Shown here: positions 9,489-16,917 of the stretch, piece by piece
Layout of the letters: each line of letters begins with the position of its first letter
Position numbering within the stretch: the first letter of the stretch is position 1
Source of the DNA: a virus
Virus record (IMG/VR): IMGVR_UViG_3300034121_001930
Span: 1 to 64,000 of that record
Strand: one strand, 5' to 3'
Length of the DNA stretch: 64,000 nt
Program-made: the position numbers and the translations under genes
The notes under the pieces: generated by a model
Seen by the model: the letters and a program-made list of their open reading frames with translations, nothing else
What the model was told of the DNA's origin: nothing
Databases searched by the model: none

Positions 9489-11732
9489 TTAGCCGACCTG
9501 TGTGATGTTGACTTGCGCTGTCCACTTAATGTTTTTCGATGCTACCCCCGTGCCAACGATTTTGAGCGCGTCGTTGGGATCATCCGCTGTGATGGCGACG
9601 GTTGCTGCCAGCGTTCCCAACACATGATCCGTCCCAATGGTGTCGAGAGACGAAATCGTAACCGCTCCTGCGTTGTTGCCGATCAAGCCGCGTCTAGTGA
9701 ATGTCTTAGCGTTAGCCGTTGCTGTTTCTCGCGCAACGACTGTGGCCGTGAACGACCATGTAGAGTTGGCAGGAATGTAGATGCGGTTGAGCACACCCTC
9801 TGCAGCTCCGCCCAATGTAAGTGTGGTTGGTGTGGCGTCGGTTGTCGCCGCTTTGGCTACTATGTCGATGATGCGGGAGAACAGCGAGCCGCCGTGGACT
9901 CTGGCGTAGCTGAGGGCATTGAAATCCGCATAGTAGCCGCTTATCTGGCAGTAAGCGCCGGAGTTGGAGCCGTTATTTCTACCGCTGATCGAGCAGTAGT
10001 TGCCAGTGTTGGAGTGGTTGTTGTAGCCGCTGATCGAGCAGTTGTTGCCGGAGTTGGAGTAGTTGCCATAGCCGCTGATCGAGCAGTAAGCGCCGGAGTT
10101 GGTGCGGTTGCTATAACCGCTAATTGAGCAGCCGTAGCCAGAATTGGTGTGGTTGCTGGAGCCGCTGATCGAGCAGTTGTTGCCGAAGTTGGAGTAGTTG
10201 TTTCCGCCGCTGATCTGGCAACGCGAGCCGGAGTTGGAGGTGTTGGATTCGCCGCTGATCTGGCAGTAGTCGCCGGAGTTGGAGTCGTTGGCGGAGCCGC
10301 TGATCTGGCAGTAGCTGCCGGAGTTGGAGCCGTTGAAGGAACCGCTGATTTGGCAGAGGTTGCCGGAGTTAGAAGAGTTGTTAAAGCCGCTGATCTGGCA
10401 GTAGTTGCCGGAGTTGGAGCCGTTGGAGGAGCCGCTGATCTGGCAGCAGTTGCCGAAGTTGAAGTTGTTGTTGAGGCCACTGATCTGGCAATGTGAGCCG
10501 GAGTTGGAGTAGTTGTCGCGACCGCTGATTAAACCGTAGTTGCCGGAGTTGGTGTGGTTGAAACGACCGCTAATTGAGCAGTTGGAGCCGGAGTTGGAGT
10601 AGTTAGCGCGCCCGCTAATCGAGCAGTTGGAGCCGGAGTTGGAATTGTTGTTGAAACCGCTGATTGAGCAGTAGCTACCAGTGTTGGAGAAGCTGCTGAA
10701 ACCGCTGATAAGGCTGTCAACGCCAGTGTTCGCACCACTAGCTGTCGGGTTAGACGTGCCTATGACTACAATTCCTCCGCCTTCGGCCTTAATCGTATCT
10801 ATGGCGTGAACGTGGTCAGCGCGCGCATATTTTAGGGACGTGCCGACAGCGGCAGTTCCGATGGCGGCTGGTGTCGTAGTGGATACCTGCCCGATAACGT
10901 AGGCCGTGGTAGCAATCTGTGTCGTGTTCGTATCGACAGCCGCCGTAGTCGAAAGTGGTACACCTGTAAATGTCGGGCTGGATAGGTTAGACTTTAGATC
11001 GAGTGCCGCTGCTGTGACATAGTCGGTTCCCGCGACCGCCTGAGACACGACTGAGCCGTTGCCCTTGATGATGCCAGTAATGTTTGTTGTCGTCGATGTC
11101 GTGACAGAGTTCGGGCCAGTAGCTCCTTGGATTCCTTGAATTCCTTGAACTCCTTGAGTCCCTTGAGGTCCTTGAATTCCTTGTGGGCCTACTGCACCGA
11201 CTGCACCAGAAAGATTTACGGACCATGAAGAATAAGTACCGCTGCCATCAGTATCTGTAACTACAGCGACCATTACACCCGTAGTTGGATTATAGGAATC
11301 AATCTCAGCGTGGATATGGTTGCCAATATCGTGAGAGATAAGAACGTTCTGGTTTGTGCTGTATGATAAACCAGTTCCGACAGTAATAGTAATCGTAGAA
11401 CCAATTGCTGGTATAAGAAGATTTGTTGACGAAGTAGTCTGATACTTATCACCAGCTAACCCTTGAGGGCCTTGAATACCTTGAATGCCTTGAACTCCTT
11501 GCGAGCCAGTTGCGCCAGTATTTCCTTTTGGCAGAGTTAGACTCAGTACTTGCGAAGGGCTAGAGCCAGTAATGTTAGCCGCTGCTGGTACATTACTTTC
11601 GACAGTTGTTACTGTACCAATCGATAGAACATTAGATGGTCCAGCTGGACCAGCTGATCCGCTCAATGACAATTGAAGCTCAGTGCCTTCAACTACGGAT
11701 AGCTTATACTTTGATGTTTCGTTAGAGGCCAT
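9489..11732 (-). CDS. Collagen-like tail fibre with 15-residue beta-roll repeats
   Basis: A 747-residue fibre. Gly-x-y collagen-like stretches occur near residues 65-95 and 177-205 (G-P-Q-G-I-Q-G). A linker follows with T-A-A-V-D-T-N-T-T-Q-I-A-T-T-A-Y-V, a fibre motif. Residues about 345-599 are 17 tandem 15-residue repeats with consensus N-x-x-x-N-x-G-x-x-C-x-I-S-G. Such short repeats form left-handed beta-rolls in trimeric adhesins. The last 130 residues (I-P-A-N-S-T-W-S-F-T-A) look like a tip domain found at the end of many fibres. Its start overlaps the stop of the adaptor gene as TAATG. Confidence 0.9.
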   Translation of the reverse strand: MASNETSKYKLSVVEGTELQLSLSGSAGPAGPSNVLSIGTVTTVESNVPAAANITGSSPSQVLSLTLPKGNTGATGSQGVQGIQGIQGPQGLAGDKYQTTSSTNLLIPAIGSTITITVGTGLSYSTNQNVLISHDIGNHIHAEIDSYNPTTGVMVAVVTDTDGSGTYSSWSVNLSGAVGAVGPQGIQGPQGTQGVQGIQGIQGATGPNSVTTSTTTNITGIIKGNGSVVSQAVAGTDYVTAAALDLKSNLSSPTFTGVPLSTTAAVDTNTTQIATTAYVIGQVSTTTPAAIGTAAVGTSLKYARADHVHAIDTIKAEGGGIVVIGTSNPTASGANTGVDSLISGFSSFSNTGSYCSISGFNNNSNSGSNCSISGRANYSNSGSNCSISGRFNHTNSGNYGLISGRDNYSNSGSHCQISGLNNNFNFGNCCQISGSSNGSNSGNYCQISGFNNSSNSGNLCQISGSFNGSNSGSYCQISGSANDSNSGDYCQISGESNTSNSGSRCQISGGNNYSNFGNNCSISGSSNHTNSGYGCSISGYSNRTNSGAYCSISGYGNYSNSGNNCSISGYNNHSNTGNYCSISGRNNGSNSGAYCQISGYYADFNALSYARVHGGSLFSRIIDIVAKAATTDATPTTLTLGGAAEGVLNRIYIPANSTWSFTATVVARETATANAKTFTRRGLIGNNAGAVTISSLDTIGTDHVLGTLAATVAITADDPNDALKIVGTGVASKNIKWTAQVNITQVG
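9936..10700 (-). repeat. 17 tandem 45-bp coding repeats
   Basis: Seventeen in-frame 45-bp units encode the 15-residue repeats of the fibre above. On the + strand each shows a core close to CCGCTGATCTGGCAG or CCGCTGATCGAGCAG. Units are diverged at the protein level mainly in the first four residues, while C-x-I-S-G is held in all but one unit (Y-G-L-I-S-G). Copy number could change by recombination and would alter fibre length. Confidence 0.92.
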
Positions 11733-12064
11733 TACAAGTTACTGATGTTGGATATGGCAGATACACTACCATAGAGAAGTTTAGTTGTGGTGCCAGATTG
11801 GGTCCAAAAGAAGTCCCACTTGTACTTTCGAGTAGGGCTAATGAGCTTTGTTTGGGTATCCGTTAAGGCAAACTTGAGTGTGCCATCGCCCAAAGAAGTA
11901 ATAGTAAAGGCGGCAATTAGCGGCCTCTTGTGTTCCTCGCGGATCTCCGCGACGAAGTTAGAACCGACGAAATTAACTGGATCGTCGAAAGCATCAAGGA
12001 CTCGCAACGTGAAGTTGAAGTCCTCGCCGCAAGAGATGGAGAGATCGTAGTTTGCTGCGCTCAC
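11732..12064 (-). CDS. Small tail adaptor-like protein, paralogue 2
   Basis: A 110-residue protein read from a GTG at 12064, giving (M)-S-A-A-N-Y-D, which lines up exactly with M-L-A-A-N-Y-D of paralogue 7561-7938. A TTG at 12100 would add 12 residues but that TTG is part of a promoter -35 box. The protein shares V-A-E-I-R-E, an F-T-I-T block and L-L-Y-G-S-V with its paralogue. It is coupled to the downstream fibre by a TAATG overlap. Role as fibre adaptor is inferred from pairing and resemblance. Confidence 0.75.
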   Translation of the reverse strand: MSAANYDLSISCGEDFNFTLRVLDAFDDPVNFVGSNFVAEIREEHKRPLIAAFTITSLGDGTLKFALTDTQTKLISPTRKYKWDFFWTQSGTTTKLLYGSVSAISNISNL

Positions 12065-12100
12065 GTGACGTACTTTATTTTTTAATAAAGCTTTTGTCAA
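12064..12100 (-). promoter_or_regulatory. Sigma70-like promoter giving a leaderless transcript
   Basis: On the - strand TTGACA (12100-12095) is followed after 17 nt by TAAAGT (12077-12072) and after 7 more nt by the GTG start at 12064, so the expected transcription start is the start codon itself. The spacer and -10 contain an inverted repeat CTTTATT/AATAAAG (12073-12090), a possible operator. Confidence 0.65.
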
Positions 12101-12122
12101 TCAATTATTGCTATTTGCCGAG

Positions 12123-12692
12123 CTAAATGGTAGGCGAAACAGACAAATAATCAAGCAATGCGTTAGCGTAACACTCGGCTAGCTTGGTTTGGTTGACTGT
12201 ATAAAAGTCCGTTTCGGATGTATTGGAACCGAAGAAAGGCTCAAGAATAACCGCTGGACAACGGGTAATACGCAGGAACAAGCTGCCTCTGTCCTCCTTG
12301 TCGGCGGACTTGACGCCGCGTACACGAGCTTCTGGAAAGGATTCCTTAAAAGCGTGATTGAAACAGGACGCAAGACGCTGCCCCTTTGTGCTACGGAACC
12401 AGTGCAGCCACTCATGGCCCTGAGCAAACGGTCCGGCCGAGTTAAAGTGCAGCTCAACGGCCACGTTTACGCCAAGCCTTGCAAGGTGGTCCGACAACCA
12501 GCAGATGGCACTGGAGTAAGAACCACCCTCATATTTGTCAACAACATGTACTGTGTGTCCTTTTTTACGCAGTAGATCGGCGGTAAGGTGCCCAATTTTG
12601 CTATTGAAGGCGTGTTCGCTTACACCTTTTGTGTTAACAGCACCCTTGTCGCCGGAACGACTGTGTCCAATACAGATTCCGATGGTGCTCAT
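12123..12692 (-). CDS. N-acetylmuramoyl-L-alanine amidase endolysin
   Basis: A 189-residue Amidase_3-type enzyme that would cut the bond between N-acetylmuramic acid and L-alanine in peptidoglycan. Predicted zinc ligands and catalytic acid are H10 (I-G-H-S), E26 (S-E-H-A-F), H82 (E-L-H-F-N-S) and E151 (I-L-E-P-F-F). No signal peptide or cell-wall binding domain is present, so release would need a holin. Two tiny membrane protein genes lie just upstream (12734-13062), forming a lysis cassette. Family assignment is firm. Confidence 0.92.
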   Translation of the reverse strand: MSTIGICIGHSRSGDKGAVNTKGVSEHAFNSKIGHLTADLLRKKGHTVHVVDKYEGGSYSSAICWLSDHLARLGVNVAVELHFNSAGPFAQGHEWLHWFRSTKGQRLASCFNHAFKESFPEARVRGVKSADKEDRGSLFLRITRCPAVILEPFFGSNTSETDFYTVNQTKLAECYANALLDYLSVSPTI

Positions 12693-12733
12693 GTTTAGGA
12701 TCTACGTTGTAGGTCGTGTTACACTTGACCTAT

Positions 12734-12910
12734 TTAGAATTTCTTAAGCAGTCGGAACAAGGAAAGCAATCCCACGACAATACCAATCGTCAGTGAGGTC
12801 ATGCGCAAACCCCATTCCAGCTGCTCTTGAAACGAAGTAACGACCCCAAGAGCAGGGGCTACTGTACCAGCTACGCCGTGTAGAATATCCCTGCCTTGGT
12901 CTGTGGTCAT
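12734..12910 (-). CDS. Holin-like small membrane protein
   Basis: A 58-residue protein. The N-terminal half is soluble or amphipathic and a single hydrophobic helix near residues 36-54 (M-T-S-L-T-I-G-I-V-V-G-L-L-S-L-F) precedes a basic end L-L-K-K-F. Its ATG shares one base with the stop of the upstream gene (TAATG), so the two are translationally coupled. With the amidase gene 41 nt downstream, a holin or holin-partner role is likely but not proven. Confidence 0.7.
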   Translation of the reverse strand: MTTDQGRDILHGVAGTVAPALGVVTSFQEQLEWGLRMTSLTIGIVVGLLSLFRLLKKF

Positions 12911-13062
12911 TACTTGTTGTCGCGAGCTTTAATGAGGCCGACTCCGGCGGTTACAGCGGCAAACGCAGCCATGAAATCAGGTGCGCCGCCCTTAAGGACT
13001 TGCACGCCGACATTAGCAAGCGTGGCAACAATAGTCAGGATACCCAATGCTGTGGTCTTCAT
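12910..13062 (-). CDS. Holin-like two-helix membrane protein
   Basis: A 50-residue protein beginning M-K-T-T-A-L-G-I-L-T-I-V. Two hydrophobic segments (residues about 4-22 and 29-44) are joined by V-L-K-G-G-A-P-D and end in a charged K-A-R-D-N-K tail. This is the plan of small class II holins. It directly precedes a second membrane gene and the amidase, so it is a candidate pore-former of the lysis cassette. Confidence 0.72.
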   Translation of the reverse strand: MKTTALGILTIVATLANVGVQVLKGGAPDFMAAFAAVTAGVGLIKARDNK

Positions 13063-13066
13063 AGTG

Positions 13067-13330
13067 TTATTTAGGTTGTTGTTTTTTGTTCATGGCGTTT
13101 TCAATAGCGGCCATGAAAGAGTCTGGTGCCTGAGCGCCTTCAACTTCGGCTGTTGTTTCGACCTCGGCTTCGGGTTCGGCTTCGGGTTCGGCTTCGGTTT
13201 CAGGGAACGGAATTCCGTCAACGGCAATAGGATAAAGTTGGCCTTCGCGGTTCTCGAACGTGGTTACAAGATCAAAGGTTCCAGTTTCTGGAATCTCAAG
13301 ACCCTCTGGGATTGGCAGGTACATAGGCAT
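13067..13330 (-). CDS. Acidic small protein with scaffold-like C-terminal motif
   Basis: An 87-residue protein read from ATG 13330, because the leader TAATACC before it matches that of the neighbouring gene 13387-13818. The first 45 residues are beta-like and proline-rich. The middle is a run of Glu/Pro/Ala repeats. It ends D-S-F-M-A-A-I-E-N-A-M-N-K-K, closely similar to F-F-S-A-I-E-Q-A-F at the start and N-F-L-D-A-I-N-A-A-L at the end of the scaffold protein. A capsid assembly link is inferred; no family is recognised. Confidence 0.68.
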   Translation of the reverse strand: MPMYLPIPEGLEIPETGTFDLVTTFENREGQLYPIAVDGIPFPETEAEPEAEPEAEVETTAEVEGAQAPDSFMAAIENAMNKKQQPK

Positions 13331-13347
13331 GGTATTAGGAAAGGGTA

Positions 13348-13377
13348 GCATCCTGCAGGGTTAAGGCTGCAGGATGC
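13348..13377 (-). repeat. 11-bp inverted repeat hairpin
   Basis: GCATCCTGCAG and CTGCAGGATGC are perfect inverted copies separated by 8 nt, between the stop of 13387-13818 and the start of 13067-13330. On the - strand no T-run follows directly, so this is more likely an RNA processing or stability hairpin, or a weak terminator. Confidence 0.7.
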
Positions 13378-13386
13378 AGGTTGGGT

Positions 13387-13818
13387 TTAGTGGGTGCGAT
13401 ACCAGTTAGTTCCGTCGCTAAGGTAGCGAGCGGTAGTGGCAACAGCAATAACACTCGTGGCGGATGCGGAAGCAGACGCAGATGTGTAGATGTTCGTGGA
13501 CGGGCTAGTGACGGTCACAGCACCAGCCGACGTGTTAGCGTTTTGGATAATGATGTCACGAAGAACGCCAGAAGCAGCAGGAATGGTTGCAGCAGTTGCA
13601 GCAGTCCGACCTGAGAAGATAGTAAGTCGGGTAGCAACTACGGCAGCATCGCCAGCAGCAAGAACAACATCCGAAGCACTAAGACCATTGATTTGGTTCA
13701 GAGAAAGCTTACGGACTTTAGACGAGCCAGTGGCGCTAGGGTCAAATACTGGAAACAAGTCGTCGCCTGTTACGGTAGTAACTGGAGCAAGAGTTGGGAG
13801 ATCGTCAAGAGTAGGCAT
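13387..13818 (-). CDS. Capsid-proximal structural protein, possible decoration
   Basis: A 143-residue protein. The N-terminus (P-T-L-D-D-L-P-T-L) leads to D-D-L-F-P-V-F-D-P-S-A-T-G-S-S-K-V-R-K-L, a pattern also seen at the base of phage fibre proteins. The rest is Thr/Ala/Ser-rich beta structure ending D-G-T-N-W-Y-R-T-H. It lies just downstream of the major capsid gene, so a head decoration protein or head fibre is plausible. The start follows TTAATACC with no Shine-Dalgarno. Confidence 0.72.
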   Translation of the reverse strand: MPTLDDLPTLAPVTTVTGDDLFPVFDPSATGSSKVRKLSLNQINGLSASDVVLAAGDAAVVATRLTIFSGRTAATAATIPAASGVLRDIIIQNANTSAGAVTVTSPSTNIYTSASASASATSVIAVATTARYLSDGTNWYRTH

Positions 13819-13835
13819 GGTATTAAAGAGGAAGT

Positions 13836-13866
13836 GCTAGGGGTTCCCGTTGTGGGAACCCCTAGC
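13836..13866 (-). repeat. 13-bp perfect hairpin after capsid gene
   Basis: GCTAGGGGTTCCC and its exact inverse flank a 5-nt loop, starting 7 nt beyond the capsid gene stop. On the - strand it is followed by ACTTCCTCTTT, not a clean T-run. It may act as a partial terminator or a 3' stabiliser that raises capsid mRNA relative to downstream genes. Confidence 0.75.
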
Positions 13867-13873
13867 GGGTTAA

Positions 13874-15163
13874 TTAGGCAGCAGGAGTCGTGCTGTCGCG
13901 TTTGAAGATGACCACGTGACCGAAGTTGGTCTTGATCGGCTTCGAGGCAGCAGCAAGGATACCGCGGAAGAAACCAATTGTACCGTCTGGGTTTGTGGTT
14001 TCGTTCGGGATATTGGTCCAGCGGAAGTCGCCCTTGTAGTTAACGGGGTTGAACTGGAGACCAGCAACACCGCTAATTGGTTCGGGGATCAACGCTTCCA
14101 TAACCTCTTCGTGCAGCACGTACGCGGCCTCGAAAGAAGCGGAGTCGTAGGAGCTGTTGGGTTCAATAACACCGGTTGTGGTGTTGAGGGTGTACGGATT
14201 AACGCGGGTGTACGCGCCGCCACCAAATGTGTAGCGCGGAGCAAGGTCGTCAACCAAGTGGTAGAAGCCGCGGAAGGCTTTCTCGACACCAAGCGGAGCA
14301 ATGAGATCCGAAACCTTGGCGCTGTTGTAGCGCACGTCGTCACGGAAACCAGCTTCGGTTTGGAGCGCGTAGGAGGCTTCCGAGCTGAGCACGAGGCCGA
14401 ACACGGGGCGACCGTTTTCGCGGCCGTAGGCTTTGACGCCAGCGCCAGCGCGAACGAGCTTGAAGTACACGCCGTCGAGGACCTTGTTACTGATGTTAGC
14501 AGCGGAAGCTGTCAGACCGGTAAGCGCGGTCGTGGCAACAGCCTTAGCCACACCAGTACCGGTGCCGGAGGCAGCGCAGTTGATGTAGAAGCCGCAGAGG
14601 CGGTCGTACTCGTCGCGGTAACGCTCTTCCCAGCTAAAGCGGGTCGATTGCTTCAGGAGATCCATGATCGCACGAAGTTGCTCTTGGCGGTGAGCCGCGA
14701 AGCGAAGATCTTCGATATTGATGCGAGGAGACTCGATGATAGCGCGCTGAAGCGAGTAGCTCTTGAGCTGACGAGTGAAGTCAACGAAGCCCTTACCGGT
14801 TTGAGGACCGAGGACGTCTTTGACCGCAGGCGAGCCAAGGAAACCAGTGCGGGGACCAGACTCAGCGGTACCGAGAGCGGTCCACGAACCGAGACCAACT
14901 GCGGTAGCAGCTTCGTCGCCGGTCGAACCGTCGGAGTCAACGTCGCGGACGGGGAGGGCACGATCATAGATGATTGTGTTCAGCTGATAACCCATGTCGC
15001 TAGGGAACGCCGACTTCTTAATGAGGTCGATCCACGGGCTCGTGTGCAGTGTTTCGGAATGGATATCGGAACCAATGCGGTTTGCTTCCTCGGTGAGGAT
15101 GGTGTTGATGACTGCGGTACCGGAACCACCTTGGGTCAGGGTACCAACGTTTGTAAATGCCAT
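13874..15163 (-). CDS. Major capsid protein
   Basis: A 429-residue protein with no cysteine-rich or membrane segments. The N-terminal part (A-N-R-I-G-S-D-I-H-S-E-T-L-H-T-S-P-W) and mixed alpha/beta composition resemble HK97-fold capsid proteins of podovirus-like phages. Its assignment rests mainly on order: portal, small gene, scaffold, this gene, decoration-like gene. It has its own promoter and a terminator upstream, and a strong hairpin downstream, fitting a protein needed in high amount. The leader is about 130 nt and lacks a Shine-Dalgarno sequence. Confidence 0.85.
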   Translation of the reverse strand: MAFTNVGTLTQGGSGTAVINTILTEEANRIGSDIHSETLHTSPWIDLIKKSAFPSDMGYQLNTIIYDRALPVRDVDSDGSTGDEAATAVGLGSWTALGTAESGPRTGFLGSPAVKDVLGPQTGKGFVDFTRQLKSYSLQRAIIESPRINIEDLRFAAHRQEQLRAIMDLLKQSTRFSWEERYRDEYDRLCGFYINCAASGTGTGVAKAVATTALTGLTASAANISNKVLDGVYFKLVRAGAGVKAYGRENGRPVFGLVLSSEASYALQTEAGFRDDVRYNSAKVSDLIAPLGVEKAFRGFYHLVDDLAPRYTFGGGAYTRVNPYTLNTTTGVIEPNSSYDSASFEAAYVLHEEVMEALIPEPISGVAGLQFNPVNYKGDFRWTNIPNETTNPDGTIGFFRGILAAASKPIKTNFGHVVIFKRDSTTPAA

Positions 15164-15304
15164 AAAAGTAGTAGTTTAGAGGTTGAGTTTAGCCACATTT
15201 AAGAACGACTCTTTTCACCAAAAAACCCTGTATTAGCGCAGTATTTCAGACCTACTGGCAGGTCGATTAGGTTGCTTGGTTGAGCGGTACTCAATGTTCA
15301 CGAA

Positions 15305-15335
15305 TAATATATGCGCAAAACATACTCAGTGTCAA
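15305..15335 (-). promoter_or_regulatory. Promoter for the major capsid gene
   Basis: On the - strand TTGACA (15335-15330) is followed after 18 nt by TATATT (15311-15306). It lies just downstream of the terminator 15346-15376 and 140 nt before the capsid ATG, so the capsid transcript is separately started. Confidence 0.75.
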
Positions 15336-15345
15336 TACAAAAACT

Positions 15346-15376
15346 TAGGGCTGTAAAAATTAATTTACAGCCCTAG
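15346..15376 (-). terminator. Rho-independent terminator after scaffold gene
   Basis: TAGGGCTGTAAA and its inverse form a 12-bp stem with a 6-nt loop. On the - strand it is followed by AGTTTTTG. It lies 29 nt past the scaffold stop and directly before the capsid promoter. Confidence 0.8.
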
Positions 15377-15404
15377 TTTGCAATGAACACTACCAACAAA
15401 AATT

Positions 15405-16574
15405 TTAACCGCCAAGAGCCGCGTTAATGGCGTCAAGGAAATTGCCAGACGACTTGGTTGACGTGTTTGCGTTTGAAGAACCGCCACCAATCTTGGGTTC
15501 GGCCTTTTTCAACGCCTCGAGCTCGTCGAGCGCTTCTTCGAGCTCGTTACGGAGGCTCGCGAACTCAACAGCCAGTTTCGGGAAAATATCTCCGGCCATT
15601 TTGCTGTACACCTTGTTGTGCGTGTCGAGCACGTCAAAGTCTACTTCTCCGGCGCGCTTTGCAATATTGTCGAAGTCAAGACCCTCAATTGATTTCAGGA
15701 ACGGAACCTTACTGGCGAGCTTGCTTTGAACCTGCTCTGCGGCCTCTCTGCGAACCTGCAGTTGGGCCGCGAGTTGCTCTTGATGCTTTTGCTGGTCAAG
15801 ATGCTCGAGCTCGGCGAGCGCCGCGGCTGCGTTGTCGGACAACTCTTGCTTGCGCGCTACAATGAGCGGGACCTGTTCGGCGAGAGCGTAAATGGCGAGC
15901 TTGTCGCGCTCCTTGACCCCCTGTAGTAGGTTGTCCAAGGCCTCGTCTTGTTTATCCCTGTCAGAATACGAGAGCACGTCAATGAGCTCGTCGCTATCAA
16001 TTTCATAGCGCTTTGCGATCTGGTCTGCGGCCTCGACAAGCTGGACCATAGGAGCCTGAATTTGTTCTTGGTAAGCCGAGGTGGCCTCGAGCTTGGTGAT
16101 CGCAAGGGCCTGCTCGTACTCGGCCAAGCGCTGCTGGAACTGCTCGGTGCTCTCGTTGGAAGCGGACAACTCTTGCAGACGAGACTCGCGCTCCTGAAGA
16201 GTTTGCCTAAGAGTCTGCAGCTCGGTGTTGGCGTTCTTTAGCTCTGACTTGAGCTGCTTAAAGCGTCGCCCGGCCTTGCCGACCAGCCCGTCTTCGTTGT
16301 CCTCGAGTACCGGAGTATCCGCGTTCTCGTCAATAGGAAGTGTGGGGCTGTCCGCTTTGGTGCTATCCTCGACCGCTGGCACAGAGTCCGCGGTAACGGG
16401 TTCTGTGTTCTGGCTACTGGAAACAGGAGTCTCCGGTGCCGGTGCGGTTTCTTCAGGAGCCGGGCTCTCTGCGGTGGTTTCCGCGGCGCTAAACGCCTGC
16501 TCGATTGCGCTAAAGAAGTCCCCCGTAGGCGCTGCTGGAGACTCTGCTGCTGGTGTTGCTGTTTGTTCGCTCAT
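15405..16574 (-). CDS. Capsid scaffold protein
   Basis: A 389-residue protein read from ATG 16574, whose ATGA overlaps the stop of the upstream gene. The N-terminus holds G-D-F-F-S-A-I-E-Q-A-F, then a long Pro/Glu/Thr-rich disordered part to about residue 85. A coiled-coil region rich in Glu, Gln and Leu (about 95-350) follows, and the end is G-N-F-L-D-A-I-N-A-A-L-G-G. Acidic, coiled-coil proteins encoded between portal and capsid are typical internal scaffolds that leave before DNA packaging. No protease domain is seen. Confidence 0.85.
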   Translation of the reverse strand: MSEQTATPAAESPAAPTGDFFSAIEQAFSAAETTAESPAPEETAPAPETPVSSSQNTEPVTADSVPAVEDSTKADSPTLPIDENADTPVLEDNEDGLVGKAGRRFKQLKSELKNANTELQTLRQTLQERESRLQELSASNESTEQFQQRLAEYEQALAITKLEATSAYQEQIQAPMVQLVEAADQIAKRYEIDSDELIDVLSYSDRDKQDEALDNLLQGVKERDKLAIYALAEQVPLIVARKQELSDNAAAALAELEHLDQQKHQEQLAAQLQVRREAAEQVQSKLASKVPFLKSIEGLDFDNIAKRAGEVDFDVLDTHNKVYSKMAGDIFPKLAVEFASLRNELEEALDELEALKKAEPKIGGGSSNANTSTKSSGNFLDAINAALGG

Positions 16575-16906
16575 TGTGGTGTAACGTAGTCCCATTCGGG
16601 AATTTCAATTCGGTCCGCTGGCAAAACTGTTAGTTGTTGCAGGTGGTCCTCGAAATCATAAAAGCCTGAAATATACGCGTGACGAATAGCCAATGCGTTG
16701 TCCCCGGCCACAAGGTTTGATCCGGTGGGTTTGATCTGCTGGCGCAAGGTGGCGCAAGCAATACGGAACTGAGGATTGTCAAGCACTTGGCGCAGCTGCT
16801 CTACATTGGCGTGGTCAGCATACCATTTCTGGAGGCTGACCGGCAACGCTATGGACTTTGGCGCGCTCCGCTTTTTAGGAGCGGCGCTTACTTTCTTCGC
16901 TGGCAT
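16571..16906 (-). CDS. Small basic protein between portal and scaffold
   Basis: A 111-residue protein with a strongly basic N-terminus (P-A-K-K-V-S-A-A-P-K-K-R-S-A-P-K) followed by a helical domain with L-R-Q-V-L-D-N-P-Q-F-R-I-A-C. The tail ends I-P-E-W-D-Y-V-T-P-Q. A similar pattern of N-P-x-F followed by a helical stretch is common in short phage proteins near the portal. It overlaps the scaffold start by 4 nt. A role in head assembly is inferred from position only. Confidence 0.72.
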   Translation of the reverse strand: MPAKKVSAAPKKRSAPKSIALPVSLQKWYADHANVEQLRQVLDNPQFRIACATLRQQIKPTGSNLVAGDNALAIRHAYISGFYDFEDHLQQLTVLPADRIEIPEWDYVTPQ

Positions 16907-16917
16907 ACTTTATTATT

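Noticed and set aside
13916-15202. Long + strand frame opposite the capsid gene
   Set aside because: It is the mirror of a codon-biased gene; the - strand protein fits the capsid position and has promoter and terminator.
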